DNA from: a bacterium
Lineage (GTDB): Bacteria > UBP6 > JAFGXH01
Assembly: GCA_027064085.1 (NCBI GenBank)
Contig: JAMOQH010000090.1
Span: 1 to 11,000, forward strand
Length of the DNA: 11,000 nt
Reading direction: 5' to 3'
The notes beneath the pieces were generated by a model. That model did not search any database. It saw only the letters and a program-made list of their open reading frames with translations, and was not told the origin of the DNA. The stretch's first letter is position 1, and each line of letters opens with the position of its first letter. Shown here in pieces: positions 7,077 through 11,000 of the stretch. A program made the position numbers and the translations under genes.

Positions 7077-7709
7077 GTGGGAACAAGTAATTTTTGTACA
7101 GAAGATGCAAGATGTGTGTACGCAATAAGCACATCTTATGAAGAAGAGGATAGAGAATTTGTATATGATGAATTTATTGTGGAGGACACCTGCAATAATG
7201 TATGGTCCGAGCTTAAAAAAATAATTAGCAAAACAAACACAATGGACATTTCAAATTCTGTATATAATGGCTATGATTTTTTGCGTAGCTATCCAGGACA
7301 TAGTTTGGGCGAAATATCCACAAGTATGCACATTAAAGAAATAGACATTGAGGTGGAAGTTATAATTGAAGTGCTTTGCATCAGTGGTTATTATGAAGGA
7401 GCTAATCTTGACTATGTTGTGAAGTTTAGAGATGAGTTTGGACAATATTCAGATAATATAGAAAACGCTATCCAAGAATTGATTGATTGTTTGAAGTATG
7501 GAGATATTGAGATACCTGAAGGAAAAGCAAAAGAGGATATTGTAAATATTATCGAAGAAGCAGAGACAAAACTTAGAGAAAAAGAAGAAGAATTAAGAAC
7601 AACTGTGGAGAATGTTTTTGGAATGTTCACAGATGCATACAAAGTTTCTGCACGGTTCAGTAATGGTGAAATTATATATGAAAAATGTGAAGACAAAGAA
7701 ACGGCATGA
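7077..7709 (+). CDS. Phage/plasmid-type protein of unknown function with a GTG start (210 aa)
   Basis: A 210-aa acidic protein. I take the GTG at 7077 because AAAGGAT (7064-7070) in the end of the previous gene is well spaced and the N-terminus MGTSNFCTEDA fits phage proteins that open this way. The middle has the string SGYYEGANLDY, the C-terminal third is a long charged helix (about residues 145-180), and the end reads FSNGEIIYEKC. The GYYEGANLD and FSNGE strings recall uncharacterised phage proteins, a recollection and not a search result. It pairs with the 191-aa gene in spacing and composition. No catalytic motif or membrane segment is visible. Confidence 0.72.
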   Translation: MGTSNFCTEDARCVYAISTSYEEEDREFVYDEFIVEDTCNNVWSELKKIISKTNTMDISNSVYNGYDFLRSYPGHSLGEISTSMHIKEIDIEVEVIIEVLCISGYYEGANLDYVVKFRDEFGQYSDNIENAIQELIDCLKYGDIEIPEGKAKEDIVNIIEEAETKLREKEEELRTTVENVFGMFTDAYKVSARFSNGEIIYEKCEDKETA

Positions 7710-7773
7710 AGAAAATGAATTTACAAGACTGTATACAAAAACTGAGTAATTTCACATGATTAAGAAAAATTAG

Positions 7774-7992
7774 ATGTATCAATTAGAAATAGAACTAGAA
7801 CCAACAGATATAGATAATGAGAAACTATATAAAGCCACTGAAAGCTCAAACGGAAACAACAAGAGTAAGTATATAGATAAGAACAAACTCAGTCATATAA
7901 TGCGAGTATTACATCCAGATTCTAAAGACTTAAATTTTGTTAGAAAAGCTACTCAATTATTTAGAGCTGAAAAGATTACTATTGAAAAGTAG
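7774..7992 (+). CDS. Small protein with a J-domain-like HPD segment (72 aa)
   Basis: A 72-aa reading frame that starts at an ATG directly after a stop (TAGATG) with only a weak purine stretch (AAGAAAA) upstream. The C-terminal half reads LSHIMRVLHPDSKDLNF followed by VRKATQLFRAEKI. This looks like helix II, the HPD turn (H47-P48-D49) and helix III of a DnaJ J-domain, but no convincing helix I precedes it. J-domains stimulate Hsp70 ATPases, and phage-encoded ones recruit host DnaK. It may be a divergent or decayed J-domain protein, or a chance match. The following 480 bases hold no gene. Confidence 0.45.
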   Translation: MYQLEIELEPTDIDNEKLYKATESSNGNNKSKYIDKNKLSHIMRVLHPDSKDLNFVRKATQLFRAEKITIEK

Positions 7993-8017
7993 ATCCAAAC
8001 AACAAACACAACCTCTC

Positions 8018-8174
8018 GTATCATCGTTACCGATTGAGCGTTAAGAAAAGCACTACTCAAAGGCTTGCCCCCAAAGGGCTTGTCCCTGGAGGGGGTGGCG
8101 TAAATGAGCCCGAAGGGCGAAAGCCACCTTTGACGTATGCTTTTATTATAAGCGATTGAGGTAAAAGATGATAC
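8018..8174. ncRNA. Candidate multi-branched structured RNA (strand uncertain)
   Basis: Pairings nest. GTATCATC (8018-8025) pairs with GATGATAC (8167-8174), and TACC (8028-8031) with GGTA (8160-8163). AAAAGCA (8046-8052) pairs with TGCTTTT (8138-8144), and TCAAAGG (8057-8063) with CCTTTGA (8127-8133). Inside are two adjacent arms. Arm A is CCCCC (8068-8072) with GGGGG (8091-8095), enclosing AGGG/CCCT (8075-8078, 8084-8087). Arm B is TGGC (8096-8099) with GCCA (8123-8126), enclosing GCCC-GAA-GGGC (8108-8118). This is a three-way junction on a long interrupted stem. No promoter is obvious on either strand, so transcription is unproven. It could instead act as single-stranded DNA at an origin. 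Confidence 0.5.
8068..8111 (+). other. Candidate origin of transfer (MOB_Q-like oriT)
   Basis: An inverted repeat (CCCCC at 8068-8072 with GGGGG at 8091-8095, inner AGGG/CCCT) is followed by GTAAATGAGCCC (8100-8111). From memory, the RSF1010/R1162 oriT has an inverted repeat followed at once by GTAAATGCGCCC, which differs at one of 12 positions; nicking there falls just before CCC. The layout matches, but the repeat sequence itself differs and no relaxase gene is in the window, so this is a hypothesis only. Confidence 0.3.
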
Positions 8175-8177
8175 ATA

Positions 8178-8222
8178 CTTATTATCTTAAATAAGAACCA
8201 AAATATTATATGTCTTGGTTCT
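8178..8222. other. Two overlapping hairpins
   Basis: CTTATT (8178-8183) pairs with AATAAG (8190-8195) across six bases. AGAACCAA (8194-8201) pairs perfectly with TTGGTTCT (8215-8222) across 13 bases. They share two bases (8194-8195), so they could stack end to end with one pair yielding. No T-run follows, so a terminator role is not supported. Confidence 0.45.
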
Positions 8223-8232
8223 GTTTGATTGG

Positions 8233-8323
8233 CTCTATTAGATTGTGCATATAGATTGGATCGATAGAGTAAATGTTCCGTGAGCAAGCTCACAAAACAT
8301 TTAGTTTAGCAACTGCCTCTATC
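8233..8323. promoter_or_regulatory. Switch-like alternative pairing around a strong hairpin
   Basis: GATAGAG (8263-8269) can pair with CTCTATC (8317-8323) downstream, or its ATAGAG part with CTCTAT (8233-8238) upstream, but not with both. The downstream pairing encloses a strong hairpin: AAATGTT (8271-8277) with AACATTT (8296-8302), a CC/AA internal loop, then GTGAG (8280-8284) with CTCAC (8289-8293) closed by CAAG. Read on the minus strand the loop is CTTG, a known stable RNA tetraloop. This is the geometry of an attenuator or copy-control RNA, though no target is identified. Confidence 0.4.
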
Positions 8324-8353
8324 TTGGTTGATTGTTTAAAGATAACTTTTGTA

Positions 8354-8382
8354 TTTTGACTCCAGCTACGCTGTCGTCAAAA
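8354..8382. other. Hairpin with symmetrical TC/TC internal loop
   Basis: TTTTGAC (8354-8360) pairs with GTCAAAA (8376-8382). Inside, TC faces TC, and CAGC (8363-8366) pairs with GCTG (8370-8373) around TAC. It is followed by CGGAGGGGTGG and not by a T-run, so it does not look like an intrinsic terminator on the + strand. It may be a protein-binding site or the last helix of a larger structured RNA. Confidence 0.45.
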
Positions 8383-8475
8383 CGGAGGGGTGGATTTTAG
8401 TTTAAGGTTATTTTAATTTGTTCCAGAAATTCTTCTCCTCCACATATAAGTAATAGTAGTGAAATAATTTTATAG

Positions 8476-8495
8476 TTTGTTTCCATGGAAACAAA
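8476..8495. promoter_or_regulatory. parS: parS-like site 1
   Basis: A perfect 20-bp palindrome, TTTGTTTCCATGGAAACAAA, first of three identical copies ahead of a ParB-like gene. Its 16-bp core TGTTTCCATGGAAACA matches the chromosomal-type parS (TGTTTCACGTGAAACA) at 12 of 16 positions. Only the central four bases differ (CATG in place of ACGT). It is probably bound by the adjacent ParB. Confidence 0.75.
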
Positions 8496-8510
8496 ATTAA
8501 TAGTAATTTC

Positions 8511-8530
8511 TTTGTTTCCATGGAAACAAA
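8511..8530. promoter_or_regulatory. parS: parS-like site 2
   Basis: Second identical copy of the 20-bp palindrome, its centre 35 bp after that of site 1. The sequence between sites 1 and 2 is plain AT-rich DNA with no shared motif, so the conserved unit is the palindrome alone. Confidence 0.75.
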
Positions 8531-8554
8531 ACTTTATGTATTTTCTATCTTTTT

Positions 8555-8574
8555 TTTGTTTCCATGGAAACAAA
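8555..8574. promoter_or_regulatory. parS: parS-like site 3
   Basis: Third identical copy, its centre 44 bp after that of site 2 and preceded by a run of T. It ends 28 bases before the -35 of the promoter inferred for the ParB-like gene, so ParB loading or spreading here could also repress that promoter. Confidence 0.75.
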
Positions 8575-8601
8575 GAAATATTAAAAAATAGCATTATCTA
8601 C

Positions 8602-8630
8602 TTTACTTTGTTCATAAAAAAAGCTATAAT
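8602..8630 (+). promoter_or_regulatory. Probable sigma70 promoter of the ParB-like gene
   Basis: TTTACT (8602-8607, four of six matches to TTGACA) and a perfect TATAAT (8625-8630) are separated by 17 bases. It lies between the parS cluster and the ParB-like gene and predicts a leader of about 40 bases. Confidence rests on the perfect -10 and ideal spacing. Confidence 0.6.
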
Positions 8631-8652
8631 ATTAATAATTATCTTGAACAAA
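8607..8652. promoter_or_regulatory. Inverted repeat flanking the -10 box, possible operator
   Basis: TTTGTTCA (8607-8614) and TGAACAAA (8645-8652) are perfect inverted copies bracketing the -10 and probable transcript start. The half-site TTTGTT is shared with the outer arm of the parS-like sites, so ParB or another regulator could bind here to control the gene. In RNA only the right arm would be present, so a DNA operator is more likely than a hairpin. Confidence 0.35.
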
Positions 8653-8678
8653 ATCAATCAGAAGAAGGAAAAACAGAC

Positions 8679-9485
8679 ATGAAAAAAGATAAAAAAATAA
8701 AAACAGAAGATATTTTTGCAAGAAATATTTACGATATAGAAACACATAAGTTAGCAAATATGAATCCAATGCAAAATGATGAAGATTTTTTAGCATTAAA
8801 ATATAGTATTGAAAAAATAGGTCAAACAGATCCAATATTAATGTTTAAAGGAAAATTAGTAGATGGAAGAAATAGATTAAAAGCATTAAAAGAACTTTAT
8901 GAAGATACCGAAGAAGAAAAATATAAAATTATAAAATATAAAAAACTTTCAACAACTCTTTCAAATGATGAATTAGAAGAATTAATAATTGGAAAAGAAA
9001 CGAGAAGACATAAAAGTATTGTACAAAAAGCAATTCAATCATTAAATTATTATGAAGCTAAAAAAGAATTAAAAGAAGATATAAATATGCGTGAATCTGC
9101 AAAAAAATTTGGAGTAAGCGTAGGACAAGTATCAAAAGTATTATCTTTAAAAAAAGTAGCTGGAGAAGCAGTGGTGCAAATATTGTTTAATGGTGGAAGT
9201 ATAAAAATAAAAAAAGCAAAAGCAAATGGAACAATATATGAAATTAAATCAACATCACCTGATGCAATTAGAAAATATTATGAAGGATTAATTGCAAAAA
9301 ATGATTCAATATACGAAAATATGGAAGCAGAAGAGATGGCATATATACAATTAATAAGTACAGAATTATTAAATGATTTATCTTTTGATGGAGCAAATTA
9401 TTTAATGAAAATAATTGAAAATTCAAAGGATATAAATAAAACTTCATATAATAAAGAAAAAATAGAAGATTATATTAGTTCATAG
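8679..9485 (+). CDS. ParB-like partition/DNA-binding protein
   Basis: A 268-aa protein with a ParB/Srx-type N-terminal domain: a strand-helix segment at 28-50 (with SIEKIGQTDPILMF at 43-56), then LVDGRNRLKAL (60-70). R64 and R66 sit where classical ParB CTPases have the GERRxRA motif, so the nucleotide pocket looks altered. KETRRHKSIVQKA (106-118) matches the next conserved block of this superfamily. A helix-turn-helix follows at about 136-157 (NMRESAKKFGVSVGQVSKVL). The C-terminal 90 residues are charged and probably mediate dimerisation. AAGGA (8665-8669) precedes the ATG. Three parS-like palindromes and a promoter lie upstream, which supports a role in segregation or replicon maintenance. 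No ParA gene lies in the window. A phage ParB-like regulator is the main alternative. Confidence 0.82.
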   Translation: MKKDKKIKTEDIFARNIYDIETHKLANMNPMQNDEDFLALKYSIEKIGQTDPILMFKGKLVDGRNRLKALKELYEDTEEEKYKIIKYKKLSTTLSNDELEELIIGKETRRHKSIVQKAIQSLNYYEAKKELKEDINMRESAKKFGVSVGQVSKVLSLKKVAGEAVVQILFNGGSIKIKKAKANGTIYEIKSTSPDAIRKYYEGLIAKNDSIYENMEAEEMAYIQLISTELLNDLSFDGANYLMKIIENSKDINKTSYNKEKIEDYISS

Positions 9486-9598
9486 CTAATAAGTAATTAA
9501 AATTTATATACAATAGATTTAAGATTTATTATATATAATGATTTTGAAATCATAAAATCAAATTATCGCTATAAATATATAAACAAAAAGAACAAAGA
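9486..9598 (+). promoter_or_regulatory. Gap with a possible promoter and a small hairpin
   Basis: TATAAT at 9534-9539 could be a -10 for the membrane-protein gene, but no good -35 lies 17 bases upstream. A short hairpin, ATGATT (9538-9543) with AATCAT (9548-9553) around TTGA, overlaps it. No T-run follows, so a terminator is not supported. Either reading is weak. Confidence 0.25.
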
Positions 9599-10075
9599 AT
9601 GAAAAGAATGAATTGTAATAAAATAGATTTGATGTTAATCAATCCAAAAACTTTAATATGTATAATATTAGAGTTTATAAGAGAAAAAAATAAAACAGAA
9701 AACTTTACAGGTTATGTAATTACTATGTTAATCATATTAACATTATGGTTTGTAATTGCATTATTTATATTTAATATAATTGGAAATAAGCCAATATTTG
9801 AATATTCAAAAGGAGAAATTACAGGTAAAGCTGTGAAATTATCAACTAAAGGTTTAATATTTAAAACTACAGAAGGTTATTTAATGACTGGAGGAATTGA
9901 TAATGGAACAGCAACAAAATGGGAATTTACAGTAATAGATAATAAATTAACAAAATGTATTAATTCAAATAATGATGTAATATTAACTTATACACAATAT
10001 TTATTAGTACCATATAGAATTGGAAATACACATTATATTGTAACAAATTGTAAAGAAAAAAAGGATAAAAAATGA
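9599..10075 (+). CDS. Single-pass inner-membrane protein of unknown function (158 aa)
   Basis: A 158-aa protein with one clear membrane helix at about 39-61 (YVITMLIILTLWFVIALFIFNII) and a strand-rich soluble C-terminal domain. That domain has GEITGKAVKLSTKGLIFKT (73-90), WEFTVIDN, then YTQYLLVPYRIGNTHYIVT. The pattern GxxxKLSxKGLxxKTxEG, weFxV, then Y(k/t)Q with a late GxTxYxV recalls a widespread small membrane-protein family of unknown role, sometimes mislabelled as a dehydrogenase. That link is from memory. The ribosome site is weak, and the ATG at 9608 is an alternative start nine bases downstream. The stop overlaps the next start (ATGA), so the two genes are probably co-translated. Confidence 0.75.
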   Translation: MKRMNCNKIDLMLINPKTLICIILEFIREKNKTENFTGYVITMLIILTLWFVIALFIFNIIGNKPIFEYSKGEITGKAVKLSTKGLIFKTTEGYLMTGGIDNGTATKWEFTVIDNKLTKCINSNNDVILTYTQYLLVPYRIGNTHYIVTNCKEKKDKK

Positions 10076-10194
10076 AAAAGATATTAATAGGATTATTGGT
10101 TCTAACTGGATTAGCAATGGCAGATTGTAAAACTGTAACTACCTTTCCAATTGACGGAGAACCAACGATTACAATTATATGTGTAGATGATTAA
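10072..10194 (+). CDS. Secreted peptide of 40 aa with signal sequence and two cysteines
   Basis: The ATG overlaps the stop of the membrane-protein gene (ATGA), with AAAGGAT just upstream. The first 17 residues are a textbook Sec signal (MKKILIGLLVLTGLAMA) with a likely cut after A-M-A. That would release a mature peptide of 23 residues starting DCKTVTTFPIDGEP and ending ICVDD. Its only two cysteines (C19, C37) could form one disulphide in the periplasm. A lipoprotein is unlikely because Cys is not at the expected LxxC position relative to the cut. Small exported peptides of this look are, from memory, found in Campylobacterota. The function is unknown. Coupling to the membrane protein suggests the two act together at the envelope. 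Confidence 0.7.
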   Translation: MKKILIGLLVLTGLAMADCKTVTTFPIDGEPTITIICVDD

Positions 10195-10227
10195 TAATTG
10201 TATATATAAAACATAAAGGATAAATAA

Positions 10228-11000
10228 ATGGGAGGATATAAATATATCCTTGATAGATTAGAAAAGCAAGGTGATAGAAAAACAGATAGATTAATATACT
10301 CAAATGCTATCTTGTTCCACGCTGCTGTATTAATTAATGCTATCAATGGAAAAGCAAAAAAATATAATGGAAAAAATATTACATTTTATGGATTAACATT
10401 AGCGGGAAGTGCTTGTGTATCTGGTGATACTGAATTTATGACAGAAAATGGATGGAAAAAAATATCTGATTTTGAATATAGAGATAAAGTATTAGAAATA
10501 GAAAAAGATACCCATATAGCAACATTCAGAGAACCAATAAGATATGTCAAAGAATTTGATGATAAACCAGCTATAAGATATGTACCAAACACAAACAGCA
10601 ATGTTTCAATGCATATAACAGAAGATCATACAGTTTTATATTTAGAAAATAAAAATGATATAAAATCTTCAAAAGCAAAAACAGCAAAAGAAGTTTCAAA
10701 ACTTAATAATATTTATATTCCATCATTAAAAGAAGATGGTTCTTCAAATAGTACCATAGCTTCAAAAGATCAAATTGTTTATGAACAATTACCTAATAAT
10801 ACAAAATATTGTTTTACAACTAAGACAGGGTTCTGGTTAGCAAGACATGACAATTTTGTATTTATTACTGGAAATTGTGGAAAAGATTTCTCTTATGATT
10901 TAGCAGCAAAAGTATTTGGTACTGATACTCCTGGATTTAAAAAAGGTTATGTAGAAACAATTAAAACAAACCTTAGAAATAATCTTGTAAATGATGAATC
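10228..11000 (+). CDS. P-loop ATPase (probably DUF3987-like), interrupted by an intein; 3' end beyond window
   Basis: The frame is open from the ATG at 10228 (ribosome site AAGGA at 10216-10220) to the window end. Residues 1-62 are the N-extein, ending TFYGLTLAGSA; a 154-residue intein follows (63-216); the C-extein resumes CGKDFSYDLAAKVFG. Joined, the exteins read FYGLTLAGSACGKDFSYDLA, a P-loop-like segment (G-S-A-C-G-K-D) in which Asp replaces the usual Ser/Thr after Lys. The pattern 'fYgLxLApSGxGKD' recalls DUF3987 primase/helicase-associated ATPases of phages and plasmids, so a replication role is likely but inferred. Inteins favour such conserved active sites. Activity would depend on splicing, because the insert separates the P-loop glycine from its lysine. 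Confidence 0.8.
   Translation, partial: MGGYKYILDRLEKQGDRKTDRLIYSNAILFHAAVLINAINGKAKKYNGKNITFYGLTLAGSACVSGDTEFMTENGWKKISDFEYRDKVLEIEKDTHIATFREPIRYVKEFDDKPAIRYVPNTNSNVSMHITEDHTVLYLENKNDIKSSKAKTAKEVSKLNNIYIPSLKEDGSSNSTIASKDQIVYEQLPNNTKYCFTTKTGFWLARHDNFVFITGNCGKDFSYDLAAKVFGTDTPGFKKGYVETIKTNLRNNLVNDE
10414..10875 (+). other. Mini-intein (154 aa) inserted in the ATPase P-loop
   Basis: The Hint domain is complete. Block A is CVSGDTEFMTENGWKKI, starting with the nucleophile C63. Block B has T131-x2-H134 (ITEDHTVL). Block F is KYCFTTKTGFWLARHDNFVF, and block G is ITGN216, followed by the +1 nucleophile C217. The usual penultimate His is Gly215, and the block F Asp position is Cys195; both variants exist in natural inteins. 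At 154 residues it has no room for a homing endonuclease. It splices itself out of the protein and ligates the exteins. It starts and ends with Cys at the splice junctions, so the protein should be splicing-competent, though this is not proven. Confidence 0.92.

Larger units (their letters stand above)
7993..8475. other. Long non-coding region with dense base-pairing structure
   Basis: No convincing gene on either strand. By eye count 44 of the 70 bases from 8061 to 8130 are G or C, against a background of roughly one quarter to one third. It contains a nested multi-branched fold (8018-8174), hairpins at 8178-8222, 8271-8302 and 8354-8382, and an alternative-pairing segment (8233-8323). From 8383 to 8475 I see a purine-rich GGAGGGGTGG and plain AT-rich sequence leading into the parS cluster. 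It lies directly ahead of the partition locus, where plasmids often carry origins, oriT or regulatory RNAs. Confidence 0.7.

Noticed and set aside
7706-7759. 17-codon frame (MKKMNLQDCIQKLSNFT) overlapping the stop of the 210-aa gene by ATGA
   Set aside because: Too short to support as a gene and its ribosome site is weak. It could be the remnant start of a lost gene, but nothing downstream continues it.
8057-8293. Open frame of 78 codons on the minus strand
   Set aside because: It runs through the structured region, has a low-complexity proline and glycine run from the G/C-rich stems, and no supporting ribosome site.
8354-8400. Intrinsic terminator at the last hairpin of the non-coding region
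   Set aside because: The hairpin is followed by CGGAGGGGTGG on the + strand and by a mixed sequence on the - strand, with no T-run.
7993-8475. tRNA or tmRNA in the structured region
   Set aside because: No T-loop GTTCRA-type motif, acceptor CCA or cloverleaf spacing could be fitted on either strand.
8476-8574. Three repeats with unique spacers that could be taken for a CRISPR array
   Set aside because: The spacers are 15 and 24 bases and differ in length, the repeats are full palindromes, no cas genes are present, and a ParB-like gene follows; a parS cluster explains it better.
8397-8682. Open frames on both strands across the palindromes (8397-8594 minus, 8485-8682 plus)
   Set aside because: Their repeated FPWK/CFHGNK peptides are just translations of the three palindromes, and they have no good ribosome sites.

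Overview
The window is a very AT-rich stretch in which every supported gene lies on the + strand. It looks like the replication and maintenance part of a phage, prophage or phage-plasmid. Low G+C, short gene gaps, AAGGA-type ribosome sites and a tiny exported peptide of a type I associate with Campylobacterota (Arcobacter and relatives) suggest such a host. That assignment is inference from composition and recall, not from a marker gene.

Positions 1-6337 are a compact co-directional cluster. It starts with the end of an unrecognised gene, then a metallo-beta-lactamase-fold hydrolase, a 60-aa protein, a PD-(D/E)XK (RecB/Cas4-like) nuclease with a C-terminal cysteine cluster and a small unknown protein. 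An HNH-AP2 homing endonuclease follows; it appears to have invaded a helix-turn-helix gene, whose two ends survive on either side of it. After two further small proteins come a 615-aa SF2 helicase and a TTG-started small gene. Helicase plus nuclease plus MBL hydrolase suggests DNA replication or recombination.

Positions 6498-7992 hold three genes of noticeably less AT-biased codon use (191, 210 and 72 aa), probably a separately acquired block. From 7993 to 8475 there is no gene. Instead there is a locally G+C-rich segment that folds into a nested multi-branched structure (8018-8174), followed by further perfect hairpins up to 8382. One part (8068-8111) resembles a MOB_Q-type oriT.

Next come three perfect copies of TTTGTTTCCATGGAAACAAA, a parS-like palindrome with an altered centre, a sigma70-type promoter and a ParB-like gene (8679-9485): a centromere-type partition locus with no ParA in view. 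The window ends with a single-pass membrane protein, a 40-aa secreted peptide, and the start of a P-loop ATPase (probably DUF3987-like) interrupted exactly in its P-loop by a 154-residue mini-intein.

The best leads are the CCATGG-centred parS set with its divergent ParB, the P-loop mini-intein, the HNH-AP2 invasion of an HTH gene, and the structured non-coding region.
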